DNA of 44,624 nucleotides from an uncultured Cryomorphaceae bacterium (GCA_913056155.1 CAJXMT010000003.1:1-44624), one strand, 5' to 3'. Counted from the first letter of the stretch, positions 15,490 to 24,011 are shown. Made by a program: numbers and translations. Notes: generated by a model from the letters alone, not told the origin.

Positions 15490-15525
15490 GAAGCTCGTGC
15501 GTAAGACGTACGAGCTTTTCGTTTT
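15490..15525 (+). terminator. Terminator hairpin beside the 29-base repeat
   Basis: AAGCTCGTGCGT and ACGTACGAGCTT pair over 12 positions (one wobble) around AAG, followed by TTTCGTTTTT. It occupies the same place relative to the repeat as the unrelated hairpin at 2991-3023. Confidence 0.65.
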
Positions 15526-15598
15526 TAAAGCCCCTCCCACACGTTGCATTAATTTTTCCTTTCTTTGTAGCCCTGTATTCGCAAACGGGAAAACCCAA

Positions 15599-17107
15599 AT
15601 GGCAGCACTACTCAAAAAATTAGCGGGACAAACAGCAGTTTACGGTCTGTCAGGCATGGTTGGCCGGTTTTTAAACTACCTGTTGGTGCCGCTCCACACC
15701 GCACAATTCGTAACCTCAGAGTACGGTATTATTACCGATGTTTATTCCTTGGCCGCTTTTGGTGCCATATTACTTACATGGGGGTTAGAAACCGGTTTTT
15801 TTCGTTTCAGCAGCAAACCCGATTATGACAAGCACAAAGTACTTCAAAATATTTTGGGTTTTATGTTGTACAGCGGCTTGCTGTTTAGTGCGATACTGCT
15901 TTTTTTTACAGATGAACTGGCCGGTGCCCTACTCTACCCCGAAAATCCCGAATATATTTTATGGATGGGCTTTGCCCTCATATTTGATGCCTCCGCCGCC
16001 ATTCCGCTCGCCCGACTTCGATTGCAAGAAAAACCCCTTCGCTTTGCCCTTATTCAGCTGCTTTCCATATCAGTCAACATCGGGTTAAACGTATTTTTTG
16101 TCGGGTTTTTACTGCCCGCAGGTGAAGCCGGTCACCACAACTTTTTTACTTCGCTGTTGTACAATCCCGAGATTGGCGTAGGTTACATTTTCATTGCCAA
16201 CCTAGTCGCCTCAGCAGTTAAATTCCTTTTTACCGCACCCGTATATATAAAAGCCTCGTTGGCTCTGAATAAAAAACTGATTAAACAAGTTTTGATCTAC
16301 TCTGCCCCGCTTATGCTTGCGGGTTTTGCCGGAATGATCAATGAAATTCTCGACCGCCGTTTAATTCGCATTGTATTAGAACCCATTGTGGGCAGAGAAG
16401 AAGCATTGTCACAAGTAGGTATTTACGGCGCCGTTTATAAACTCTCCATCATCATTACCCTTTTTATACAGGCTTTTCGCTATGCTGCTGAGCCTTTATT
16501 CTTTTCACAATCGGTGCAAAGCAACGCCAAACAAGGTTATGTAGAAATCACAAAATGGTTTACCATCATCACTGCTTTTGTATTTTTATTTGTGATGCTT
16601 TACCTCGATTTATTGAAACACTTTCTCGCCGATGAAAGCTACCATGTCGGATTACATATTGTTCCGGTATTACTTTCTGCCAATATATTACTGGGTTTAA
16701 GCTACAATTTCAGTATTTGGTACAAACTCACCAACAAAACATCTTACGGCGCTTACTTAGCCCTGTTTGGAGCCATTATTACCATCAGTTTTAACCTTTT
16801 GCTCATTCCTCATTTTGGGTACACCGGTTCAGCTTACGCCACCTTAGCCGCATACGGAGGAATATGCACGGCCTCTTATTTTCTAGGTCAAAAATACTAT
16901 CCCGTTCCCTACAAGCTCAAAACCATGACCGCCTATTTGGCCGGTGCCTGGGGACTTTATTTATTAAGTACCGTTTTTCCGTTTCAAGGCGCTTTAAAAT
17001 ATGCAATAAACACCTTGTTGTTTGTTATCTTCGCACTGTTAACCTTTTGGTCAGAACGCCAAACCCTCAGCAAATTCCTGATGAAAAAAAACGAACATGA
17101 AAGTTGA
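15599..17107 (+). CDS. Polysaccharide flippase (Wzx/MATE-like)
   Basis: A 502-residue multi-span membrane protein of the oligosaccharide flippase family, which moves lipid-linked sugars across the inner membrane. The start MAALLKKLAGQTAVYGLSG is chosen because it opens with the typical N-terminal amphipathic segment (LAGQTAVYGLSGMVGRFLNYLLVPL). A longer frame from 15497 lies across the terminator hairpin and has no signal. About 12-14 hydrophobic segments are visible through to residue 495. The stop overlaps the dut start by 11 bases. With the glycosyltransferase two genes on, a role in surface polysaccharide or glycolipid export is likely. Copy 11 of 12 of the dispersed word lies near its end. 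Confidence 0.85.
   Translation: MAALLKKLAGQTAVYGLSGMVGRFLNYLLVPLHTAQFVTSEYGIITDVYSLAAFGAILLTWGLETGFFRFSSKPDYDKHKVLQNILGFMLYSGLLFSAILLFFTDELAGALLYPENPEYILWMGFALIFDASAAIPLARLRLQEKPLRFALIQLLSISVNIGLNVFFVGFLLPAGEAGHHNFFTSLLYNPEIGVGYIFIANLVASAVKFLFTAPVYIKASLALNKKLIKQVLIYSAPLMLAGFAGMINEILDRRLIRIVLEPIVGREEALSQVGIYGAVYKLSIIITLFIQAFRYAAEPLFFSQSVQSNAKQGYVEITKWFTIITAFVFLFVMLYLDLLKHFLADESYHVGLHIVPVLLSANILLGLSYNFSIWYKLTNKTSYGAYLALFGAIITISFNLLLIPHFGYTGSAYATLAAYGGICTASYFLGQKYYPVPYKLKTMTAYLAGAWGLYLLSTVFPFQGALKYAINTLLFVIFALLTFWSERQTLSKFLMKKNEHES
17047..17058 (+). repeat. Dispersed 12-mer, one-mismatch copy
   Basis: TTGGTCAGAACG inside the flippase gene, coding W-S-E-R. The last base differs from the consensus. 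Confidence 0.6.
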
Positions 17108-17531
17108 AATCGTAAACAAGTCTGACAATCCGCTTCCCCAATACGCAACCAATCAAAGTGCCGGTTTGGATTTGCGTGCCTTTACAAAAAAAGAAATCGT
17201 ACTCAAACCCGGTGAGCGGGCACTCATAAAAACCGGTTTACACATTGCTTTGCCGCAAGGGTATGAAGCCCAAATAAGACCCCGCTCAGGTTTAGCTTAC
17301 AAACACGGCATAACCGTTTTAAACGCCCCGGGCACTATTGATGCCGACTACCGCGGGGAAATTGGCGTTTTACTGATTAATTTGTCTCAAGAGCCCTACA
17401 CCATTAAAAGCGGCGATCGTATTTGCCAAATGGTAGTGGCTCCTTACACACAGGTTCAATTTAAAACCCAAAACGAATTGGAATCCAGCGCACGGGGCAG
17501 CGGCGGTTTTGGTTCAACCGGAAAACACTGA
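17097..17531 (+). CDS. dut: dUTP diphosphatase
   Basis: A 144-residue trimeric dUTPase that hydrolyses dUTP to dUMP and diphosphate, keeping uracil out of DNA and supplying dTMP synthesis. All five family motifs are seen: AGLDL (22-26), RPRSGLA (61-67), GTIDADYRGE (79-88) with the catalytic Asp, RICQMVV (108-114), and the C-terminal RGSGGFGSTG (133-142) that closes over the substrate. The length is normal. It overlaps the flippase end by 11 bases and is followed after 2 bases by the glycosyltransferase, so it is co-transcribed. Cytoplasmic. Confidence 0.97.
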   Translation: MKVEIVNKSDNPLPQYATNQSAGLDLRAFTKKEIVLKPGERALIKTGLHIALPQGYEAQIRPRSGLAYKHGITVLNAPGTIDADYRGEIGVLLINLSQEPYTIKSGDRICQMVVAPYTQVQFKTQNELESSARGSGGFGSTGKH

Positions 17532-17533
17532 GC

Positions 17534-18280
17534 ATGATACAAAACAAAAAAGTAATTGTGGTAATGCCGGCTTATAATGCCGAGCAAACACTGGAACAAA
17601 CTTTTAACGAAATACCGTTTGACTTAGTGGATGACGTTATTTTGGTAGATGACAAGAGTAATGACAACACGGCCTCAAAAGCGCGGGAAATAGGTATTAA
17701 ACACGTTATTACCCACAAACAAAACAAAGGCTACGGCGGTAATCAAAAATCGTGTTACAATAAAGCATTGGAGTTGGGTGCCGATATTGTGATTATGGTT
17801 CACCCCGATTATCAATACACACCCAAACTTATTCCCTCGATGTGTTATTTAATTGCCAATGACGTTTATCCTGTTGTACTGGGTTCTCGTATTTTAGGAA
17901 AAGGCGCGCTAAAAGGCGGTATGCCATTTTATAAATACATCGCCAATCGTTTTTTAACGTTAACTCAAAATATTTTGATGAGTCAAAAACTATCAGAGTA
18001 CCACACGGGATACCGCGCGTTTTCTCGTGAAGTGCTGGAAAAAATACCCTACAATACAAACAGTGATGATTTTGTTTTTGACAATCAAATGCTGGCTCAA
18101 ATTTGTTACGCGGGTTACGAAATTGCCGAGGTTACTTGCCCAACCAAATACTTTAAAGAGGCCTCTTCCATTAATTTTAAACGATCTTCAGTTTACGGCA
18201 TCGGGGTTTTGAAAACCTCTCTTTTGTATTTTCTCAATAAATCAGGTATTGGTAAATCTAATATTTTCAGTGGATTGTAG
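17534..18280 (+). CDS. GT2 glycosyltransferase (dolichol-phosphate-mannose-synthase-like)
   Basis: A 248-residue family 2 glycosyltransferase. N-terminal VIVVMPAYNAEQTLEQTFNEIP and DDVILVDDKSNDNTASKA form the nucleotide-sugar fold with its DDK/DD motif. IVIMVHPDYQY supplies the metal-binding position, and EYHTGYRAFSREVL is the acceptor-loop motif found in DPM-synthase-like enzymes. There is no clear membrane span, only a hydrophobic stretch YGIGVLKTSLLYFLNK near the end. It likely moves a sugar from a nucleotide donor to a lipid carrier and may work with the flippase upstream. Last gene of the rightward operon; convergent with nadD. Confidence 0.88.
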   Translation: MIQNKKVIVVMPAYNAEQTLEQTFNEIPFDLVDDVILVDDKSNDNTASKAREIGIKHVITHKQNKGYGGNQKSCYNKALELGADIVIMVHPDYQYTPKLIPSMCYLIANDVYPVVLGSRILGKGALKGGMPFYKYIANRFLTLTQNILMSQKLSEYHTGYRAFSREVLEKIPYNTNSDDFVFDNQMLAQICYAGYEIAEVTCPTKYFKEASSINFKRSSVYGIGVLKTSLLYFLNKSGIGKSNIFSGL

Positions 18281-18282
18281 TC

Positions 18283-18294
18283 GGTTCTGACCAA
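18283..18294 (-). repeat. Dispersed 12-mer, copy 3
   Basis: GGTTCTGACCAA on the + strand. It occupies most of the 18-base gap between the convergent glycosyltransferase and nadD stops. Confidence 0.9.
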
Positions 18295-18298
18295 AAGG

Positions 18299-18898
18299 CT
18301 ATTTGTAAAAATTCATTTCATCACAGTATTTATGTACGGGGGGTGTGAGTAAATACTGCACGTCTTTACCCTCTTTAATGGCGCGCCTGATTAAGGTAGA
18401 AGATATTTTCATAATGGGTGCTTTCACGTAAATAACCTTGGAATGGCGGTGAAAACGGGATTGTTTTCCCCTCATTTTTTCGCTCTCCTCCTCTGTTAAT
18501 GCCCTGGGGTAAACGTAAATAAAGTAATTTTCCAGTATGGTTTCGTAATTCAACCATTTGTGTAAAGTGCGCAAGTTATCTTCACCCATTATGAGGTTAA
18601 AGGAATAACCGGGGTGTTTTTCTTTTAATGCCTCTAAAGTGGTTGTGGTATATGAGGGTTTAGGCAGGCCAAACTCGATATTACTGCACTCCAATTTAGA
18701 ATTATTTTCAATCGCTGCTTCCACCAGAGCCAGGCGGTGATAATCTTCAAGCAGGTTGGTATTTTTTTTAAGCGGGTTTTGCGGGGAAACAATAAACCAT
18801 ACTTTATCCAGATCGGTATTTTGAGCCATGTAATTAGCTATAATTAAATGACCTACATGTATGGGATTAAAGGTTCCAAAGTATAATCCAATGTTCAT
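18299..18898 (-). CDS. nadD: Nicotinate-nucleotide adenylyltransferase
   Basis: A 199-residue enzyme that joins ATP and nicotinate mononucleotide to make deamido-NAD in NAD synthesis. The nucleotidyltransferase signature GTFNPIHVGH (8-17) and the C-terminal ISSTLIRRAIKEG motif (SxTxxR type) are present, with the substrate-binding FIVSPQNPLKK segment between. Normal length. It is the last gene of the leftward run and follows gmk by 28 bases. The RES toxin elsewhere in the window consumes NAD, but no regulatory link is visible. Confidence 0.95.
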   Translation of the reverse strand: MNIGLYFGTFNPIHVGHLIIANYMAQNTDLDKVWFIVSPQNPLKKNTNLLEDYHRLALVEAAIENNSKLECSNIEFGLPKPSYTTTTLEALKEKHPGYSFNLIMGEDNLRTLHKWLNYETILENYFIYVYPRALTEEESEKMRGKQSRFHRHSKVIYVKAPIMKISSTLIRRAIKEGKDVQYLLTPPVHKYCDEMNFYK

Positions 18899-18926
18899 GA
18901 ATAGCGGGTTTTACTATTGTGAAGGT

Positions 18927-19493
18927 TTAGTTATGAATAAACCGTTTTACTGCATTTTCGGTTTCTGCTACGGCTTTTTGTAAATCGTCATTTACGATGA
19001 TTATGTCAAATTTTGCAGCACTATTCAACTCTTGTTGAGCTTTTTGAATACGCTGTTTAATTTTATCATCCGATTCTGTTTTGCGTTTGCGCAATCGCTC
19101 CTCCAGCGCACTAACCGATGGGGGCTGAATAAAAACCGCCAGTGCATTTTTACCGTATTTTTTCTTGAGGTTGATCCCCCCCGCCACATCAATGTCAAAA
19201 ATAATGTGGTTGCCTTTGCTCCAAATGCGTTCCAACTCAGTTTTAAGAGTTCCGTAAAACTGATTTTCATAAACCTCTTCCCATTCGGCAAACTCGTTGT
19301 TTCCAATGCCTTTTTTGAAACGGTCTGTAGTTAAAAAGTAGTAATCTTCACCGTGAATTTCAGTTACTCTTTTTTCACGGCTCGTAGCTGAAATGGAAAA
19401 TTCAATATTGGAAATACGATCTAACAGTTCGTGTACTATGGTCGTTTTTCCCGCACCGCTGGGAGCTGAAAGAATTATTAGTTTGTTTTGCAT
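18927..19493 (-). CDS. gmk: Guanylate kinase
   Basis: A 188-residue enzyme phosphorylating GMP to GDP with ATP. P-loop APSGAGKTT (10-18), GMP-binding ATSREKRVTEIHGEDYYFL, the lid region, and IIFDIDVAGGINLKKKYG are all as in the family. Its ATG overlaps the yicC stop by one base (TAATG), so translation is coupled. The pairing yicC-gmk is common in bacteria. Confidence 0.97.
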   Translation of the reverse strand: MQNKLIILSAPSGAGKTTIVHELLDRISNIEFSISATSREKRVTEIHGEDYYFLTTDRFKKGIGNNEFAEWEEVYENQFYGTLKTELERIWSKGNHIIFDIDVAGGINLKKKYGKNALAVFIQPPSVSALEERLRKRKTESDDKIKQRIQKAQQELNSAAKFDIIIVNDDLQKAVAETENAVKRFIHN

Positions 19494-20365
19494 TACAATA
19501 CATTTAGCATTTGCTCTTTCATTTTTTCGAGCTCATCTTTCATTTGAACAACTGCGCGTTGAATTTGTGCATAATTGGCTTTAGAACCCATCGTATTTAT
19601 TTCCCGGCCTATTTCCTGTAAAATAAACCCCAGCTTTTTCCCTTGCGATTTTGAACCGTTCATGGTTTCATCAAAATATTCACAATGCGCCTTTAACCTT
19701 ACTTTTTCCTCGGTTATATCCAGTTTTTCAAGGTAGTAAATCAATTCTTGCTCATAGCGATTTTCATCAGATTCTATGTGATCACTCAAGTCTTTTAAGG
19801 CTTTGGCCAATTTTGCTTTTACGGTATCAATGCGCGGTTGCTCATGCTCTTCAACTACTTTGAGTTTTTCTAAAATAGCGGTTATGCGTTGCTTGAAGTC
19901 GGCATGTAATTTTTCACCTTCTTTTTTTCTGAAGGTATTAAGTTGATCCAGCGCTTCAGCGGTTAATTGTTTTAAAAACTCTTTTTCACCTTCTTCAATG
20001 TCAGGCTTATCAGATTGTAAAACTTCAGGTAGCTTGAGCAGGTGAGATAACATATCGCTCGTTTCTAATCCCAACCGGTCGCTCAATTGCACAATTTGAT
20101 TGTGATACACTTCAGCGGCTTTTTGATTGATGGTTTGAACATGATCGGAACCGGTGCTTTCAACATTGAGGTTATACTCAACTTTACCGCGCTGCAGTTG
20201 TTTGTGAATTTGTGACCGAAACGGTAACTCCAGTTCTTTGTAACCGGAGGGCATCCTTACAAAAATATCTGATTGTTTGCTGTTGAGCGATTTAATTTCA
20301 ACGGTGAAATTTTTTTCACCGTAAGTTCCGGCAGCTTTGCCATAACCGGTCATTGATGTAATCAT
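19493..20365 (-). CDS. YicC-family endoribonuclease
   Basis: A 290-residue YicC family protein. It begins MITSMTGYGKAAGTYGEKNFTVEIKSLNSKQSDIFVRMP, the very conserved N-terminal block (MTGYG, E-K-SLN-K), and ends with the DUF1732 C-terminal block LKAHCEYFDETMNGSKSQGKKLGFILQEIGREINTMGSKAN. Family members are endoribonucleases affecting small-RNA turnover and stationary-phase survival. Coupled to gmk. A promoter box lies 20 bases upstream. Confidence 0.93.
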   Translation of the reverse strand: MITSMTGYGKAAGTYGEKNFTVEIKSLNSKQSDIFVRMPSGYKELELPFRSQIHKQLQRGKVEYNLNVESTGSDHVQTINQKAAEVYHNQIVQLSDRLGLETSDMLSHLLKLPEVLQSDKPDIEEGEKEFLKQLTAEALDQLNTFRKKEGEKLHADFKQRITAILEKLKVVEEHEQPRIDTVKAKLAKALKDLSDHIESDENRYEQELIYYLEKLDITEEKVRLKAHCEYFDETMNGSKSQGKKLGFILQEIGREINTMGSKANYAQIQRAVVQMKDELEKMKEQMLNVL

Positions 20366-20384
20366 ACTAATTTATTTAACGCGG

Positions 20385-20392
20385 CAAAGGTA
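20385..20392 (-). promoter_or_regulatory. Putative -7 box of the yicC-gmk-nadD operon
   Basis: CAAAGGTA on the + strand, TACCTTTG on the minus strand: an exact TAnnTTTG match, with the CCGCG that often follows. Confidence 0.6.
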
Positions 20393-20413
20393 CATAATTA
20401 TGAAAGGTTCGTT

Positions 20414-21058
20414 TTATTGGTCGTTCAATCTCATTACCCACACACCGCGCTTTTCATCTCGATTTATTATTTTAAATCCAAACTCACGTGCTATGTATTC
20501 CATGGTTTGCGAATGATAAAAAAATACGTGGGTAAAATCCCCCGCGTAATACCATTTTTTAAAGTTGGTTTGCGCGGTGTAAGGTTGCGTCATTATGACT
20601 AAAATACCGCCTTTTACCAACAGTTTACAAAGCGTATCTAATTCTTTCCGTGGGTTTTTAAAATGCTCAAAGGTTTCTGTGGAAAAAATAAAATCGTACT
20701 GCTTTTGAGGAAGTTGAGGCTGAAAATAGAAGTCGTATGCCTCACATTTGTATCCCTTTTGCTCGAGGATTTCTGTTAAAACAGGTTTTGGTCCGCTTCC
20801 GTAATCCAGCCCTTTATCGACAGTATGTAAATAAGGTTCTGCCGGAATAACGGCTCTGAGCAAAAAATCAACATATCCCTTATTTTCAATGGTATTATTG
20901 TGCGTGAGATAACGCTCTTTTTCTTTTATACCGCTCTCCATTTGAGCCTCTCTCACAAAAACGCCTTCACAATTTTCACATTTGAATAAACACCTGCTTA
21001 ACGAATCCTCTGTAAATTCAGCAACCCGAGCAGATAGGCAAAGCGGACAGTACATCAT
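20414..21058 (-). CDS. Class I SAM methyltransferase with Zn-ribbon
   Basis: A 214-residue protein. The N-terminal Zn-ribbon MMYCPLCLS...FKCENCEGVF has two CxxC pairs (C4/C7, C27/C30). A Rossmann methyltransferase follows: GLDYGSGPKPVLTEILEQKG (motif I), EAYDFYF (motif II), YDFIFSTETFEHFKNPRKEL (motif IV/post). The methyl acceptor is unknown; this type often acts on small molecules or sugars. Its start overlaps the rpiB stop by 4 bases (ATGA), so the two are translated together. Confidence 0.82.
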   Translation of the reverse strand: MMYCPLCLSARVAEFTEDSLSRCLFKCENCEGVFVREAQMESGIKEKERYLTHNNTIENKGYVDFLLRAVIPAEPYLHTVDKGLDYGSGPKPVLTEILEQKGYKCEAYDFYFQPQLPQKQYDFIFSTETFEHFKNPRKELDTLCKLLVKGGILVIMTQPYTAQTNFKKWYYAGDFTHVFFYHSQTMEYIAREFGFKIINRDEKRGVWVMRLNDQ

Positions 21059-21477
21059 ATTTTATTTACTCTGCGTTCATGCCTTCCCCCTTCAAATTTT
21101 TCTTTTAAAAAGGCTTTCAAACAATTTAAAGCTGTGGTTTCATCTATAAAGCGTGCCGGTAAAGCCAATACATTGGCATTGTTATGTTGAACGGCTAATT
21201 CTGCTAATTCAGGCAACCAACAAAGTGCACTTCTTATATGATCGTGTTTATTTACAGCCATATTTATACCGTTCCCGCTACCGCAAATAACAATACCTCT
21301 ATTTGCATCACCTGTTTTCATGGTCTTTGCCACTGCATGAGCATAATCGGGATAATCACAACTTTCTTCACTGTAAGTACCGCAATCTATAACAGTATAA
21401 CCTTCTTTTTCGAGGTATGCAACCAGTTTGTTTTTTAACTTTAAACCCGCATGATCGTTCCCTAATGCAATATTCAT
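21055..21477 (-). CDS. rpiB: Ribose 5-phosphate isomerase B
   Basis: A 140-residue enzyme interconverting ribose 5-phosphate and ribulose 5-phosphate in the pentose phosphate pathway. GNDHAGLKLK (6-15), catalytic Cys65 in IVICGSGNGINMAVNK, His98 in VQHNNANVLALPAR and the C-terminal RHERRV phosphate-binding residues match the family. First gene of the leftward run; the 430-base gap with DnaA-like boxes lies just upstream. Confidence 0.96.
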   Translation of the reverse strand: MNIALGNDHAGLKLKNKLVAYLEKEGYTVIDCGTYSEESCDYPDYAHAVAKTMKTGDANRGIVICGSGNGINMAVNKHDHIRSALCWLPELAELAVQHNNANVLALPARFIDETTALNCLKAFLKEKFEGGRHERRVNKI

Positions 21478-21906
21478 AATATAAAGTATTCGTTAAATGT
21501 ATGTTATGAGGTTATGAACAACACTACTCATCTTTTTATTTGTAACACGTTAATAACCTCTGACAAGTTCTACTTGCAATTGTAAAAATAAAATTCAATG
21601 CGTCTTGTTTGTGAGATCACCAAATAAGTTAGCGCAAATTTAAGCGTAATTTATCGACAAGTAACCAACGGCTTTGCGCAAAGAATTTTTATTTTTATGC
21701 TCATGAATAACCTATACTAACAACATGTTGAAAACCCTCGTTACTATTATTCTTGAACCTTTTAAAAACTGATAAGTTGTTTACTTTCGTGGATATTTTT
21801 TGATAACCCGTAAAAGCAAGAAAAAAATAATATTTTTATCAACCTTATCCACACCCTAATAATAGTAATAGATATTTTATAAAATAAAGAATACTATAAT
21901 AAAGAG
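21478..21906. other. AT-rich divergent gap with DnaA boxes, candidate origin
   Basis: One exact DnaA box TTATCCACA at 21845-21853. Weaker ones are TTATCGACA (21651-21659), TTATCAACC (21836-21844), TGTTGAAAA (21726-21734) and TTTTGATAA (21798-21806). Between the exact box and the next gene, 40 of 44 bases (21857-21900) are A or T, like an unwinding element. It lies between divergent genes and 11 kb from a perfect parS. It may also simply be two back-to-back promoters. Confidence 0.4.
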
Positions 21907-23457
21907 ATGTTTAAAACAATAATCAAAACCTTAGGTCTTTTCTTGTGCTTTCCCGTTTTAGTTTTGTCTCAAGATGAAAGCACAATTGATCCCAATGGTT
22001 ACAACATATTTTACTACGAGAACGGACAAGTTTCGGCGGAAGGTTATTTCAAAAACGGAAAACCCACCGGATTGTGGAAAACGTATTACGAAACCGGTCA
22101 ATTAAAATCTGAGGGAAAGCGGGTCAAAGATAAGCCTGACAGCACTTGGCTTTTTTACCGTGAAGACGGTGCGCTTATTGAAAAAATAAATTATGAAGAC
22201 GGTAATCGCAGCGGTTTTACTTTTCAGTATAACGAAGAGGGTTTATTAAAATCCAAAGTTCATTATGAAAATGATGTAAAGACGGGTAAGGGGTTTCTTT
22301 ATTATCCCGAGTTACAAACCATTCAAGAAGAGCGCTTTTTTGTTGAAGGTAAGCCTGAAAGTACTGCCTATGAGTACAATAAAAAAGAAGAAATTGTATC
22401 GATACTCACCTACGAAAAAGGTTTTTTGAAAGATAGAATGGATATAAACCGCCGTGATCCTAAGGGCAAAAAAGTAGGATTGTGGATTACGTATTACAAT
22501 GATGTAGAACCGGATGAAGGAATTGAAAAAGCTAAGCAATTGGAAGGGCGTTATCGCAACGGACTCAAAAACGGTTATTTTAGGGAATATGATCGCAACG
22601 GGGAATTGCTCAGTACATTGAAATATATAGACGGTAAAGTTGTTGAAAATGCCGAAGAGCTCATGGCCGTTGAAAAAAAGAGAACGTTTCATCCCAATGC
22701 GCAAATTGAGTGGGAAAAGAACTACTTAAACGGTAAAGAGCACGGCATTTGGAAAAAATACGACGACTCCGGGCATATCGTAGATGGAGCTATTTATAAC
22801 AAAGGTGTTTTATTGGGCAAAGGAGTAGTCGATCATCAAGGTTTAAAACAAGGAACCTGGTTAGAATACTTTGAAACGGGTGAATTAAGAGCTAAAGGAG
22901 AATATAAAGACGGTGCGCGTTACGGAGAATGGAAATTCTTTTTTAAAAACGAACAAACAGAGCAAACGGGCAAGTATATAGCCGGGGGTAAACCACACGG
23001 CATGTGGCGGTGGTATTATGAAGACGGGAGTTTGCTGCGGAAAGAAGAGTTTAGAAACGGTCGTGAAGATGGTGAAATAGTGGAATATGACCGTGAAGGT
23101 AATATTCTGCTGAAAGGTTATTATGTTTCGGGGTTGCGTGACGGCGATTGGATGATTATAAGCGGGGATTATAAAATGGAAGGTAAATACATTGATGGTT
23201 ATCGCTTCGGAACCTGGGAACACCGGTACTTAAAAGAAAATGAATTGGCCTTTAAAGGTGATTTCATTGACGGCCTGCCGGATGGAAAGCACCGGTATTA
23301 CCATCCCAACGGAAACAGAAAGCTCATTGGAAATTATGAGGCAGGCAGCAAACAAGGTGACTGGCGACGTTATAATGAACAAGGCGTGTTGTTATTGACC
23401 ATCGATTATGATCAAAATAAAGACGACCGAATAAACGGGAAAAAAGTGAAACCTTAA
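21907..23457 (+). CDS. Secreted MORN/YwqK-like repeat protein
   Basis: A 516-residue protein with signal peptide MFKTIIKTLGLFLCFPVLVLS before Q. The rest is about 18-20 tandem repeats of roughly 23 residues with the pattern Y-x-NG-x-x-x-x-E-G-x-Y-x-x-G-x-x-x-G-x-W (for example YYENGQVSAEGYFKNGKPTGLW and YYETGQLKSEGKRVKDKPDSTW). These are MORN-like beta-hairpins of the YwqK family common in Bacteroidetes. It probably forms an elongated beta-ribbon outside the inner membrane that binds a protein or glycan partner. The YwqK family has been annotated as an antitoxin component, but no toxin is adjacent. Ends at a strong bidirectional terminator. Confidence 0.85.
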   Translation: MFKTIIKTLGLFLCFPVLVLSQDESTIDPNGYNIFYYENGQVSAEGYFKNGKPTGLWKTYYETGQLKSEGKRVKDKPDSTWLFYREDGALIEKINYEDGNRSGFTFQYNEEGLLKSKVHYENDVKTGKGFLYYPELQTIQEERFFVEGKPESTAYEYNKKEEIVSILTYEKGFLKDRMDINRRDPKGKKVGLWITYYNDVEPDEGIEKAKQLEGRYRNGLKNGYFREYDRNGELLSTLKYIDGKVVENAEELMAVEKKRTFHPNAQIEWEKNYLNGKEHGIWKKYDDSGHIVDGAIYNKGVLLGKGVVDHQGLKQGTWLEYFETGELRAKGEYKDGARYGEWKFFFKNEQTEQTGKYIAGGKPHGMWRWYYEDGSLLRKEEFRNGREDGEIVEYDREGNILLKGYYVSGLRDGDWMIISGDYKMEGKYIDGYRFGTWEHRYLKENELAFKGDFIDGLPDGKHRYYHPNGNRKLIGNYEAGSKQGDWRRYNEQGVLLLTIDYDQNKDDRINGKKVKP

Positions 23458-23487
23458 TTTTTTTGGTCTAAACCTCAATGATGAAAG

Positions 23488-23522
23488 AAAAAAAGGCAAT
23501 CTGTAAAAGATTGCCTTTTTTT
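23488..23522. terminator. Bidirectional terminator between convergent genes
   Basis: AAAAAAAGGCAATCT and AGATTGCCTTTTTTT are perfect 15-base arms around GTAAA, serving both the repeat protein and the leftward membrane-protein gene. Confidence 0.9.
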
Positions 23523-23531
23523 AATTGCCTT

Positions 23532-24011
23532 TTAGTGGTTTGATTTGACAAACCAAGGAATAATAACCAAAGCAAAAGCAGTGGCTATAATATGCATGGG
23601 AATGGTAAAGGCCGCAAAAGCTTCACTCATGTACTCCTCGGGTAAATAACCTTCCAATGTTTGTGGAAAGAGAGGAAAATACAAACTGCCCAATAAAACT
23701 AAAATGCCGAGCGAGACATAAATTTTAGTTCCGCGGGCTATTCCTTTTGAACACATAAAGTAATAAGCAAATGCCGCTAAAAATACGGGAGCAAAAGATA
23801 AAATAGTTACCGTAATGGAATCAATTACAGGTATGTTATCTTCCCCATAGGTAGTGATGTAGGGAAAAGCCATAATCCATATATTATTCAAAATCCCTGC
23901 ACCCAGCCCGCCTATTACACCCGATAGTGAAAAACTCCACAATGAAAGTTCTTCTTCTGTTTCGGTATTTACCGAATCTTCTGCTTGTGAATTTACAGTT
24001 TCTGTTTTCAT
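23532..24011 (-). CDS. Four-span membrane protein, DUF6069-like
   Basis: A 159-residue protein with a polar, acidic N-terminus (KTETVNSQAEDSVNTETEEE) and four hydrophobic segments: LSGVIGGLGAGILNNIWIMAF, ITVTILSFAPVFLAAFAYYF, KIYVSLGILVLLGSLYFPLF and FTIPMHIIATAFALVIIPWF. The layout resembles DUF6069 inner-membrane proteins of unknown role. Single gene. Confidence 0.65.
   Translation of the reverse strand: MKTETVNSQAEDSVNTETEEELSLWSFSLSGVIGGLGAGILNNIWIMAFPYITTYGEDNIPVIDSITVTILSFAPVFLAAFAYYFMCSKGIARGTKIYVSLGILVLLGSLYFPLFPQTLEGYLPEEYMSEAFAAFTIPMHIIATAFALVIIPWFVKSNH

Noticed and set aside
4955-15500. Integrative island with attL/attR made by tRNA-Arg
   Set aside because: No copy of the tRNA 3' end and no integrase gene were found to the right, so an island border is only suggested.
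15497-15598. Longer N-terminus for the flippase
   Set aside because: The extra codons come from the terminator hairpin, and the protein family begins at the second Met.
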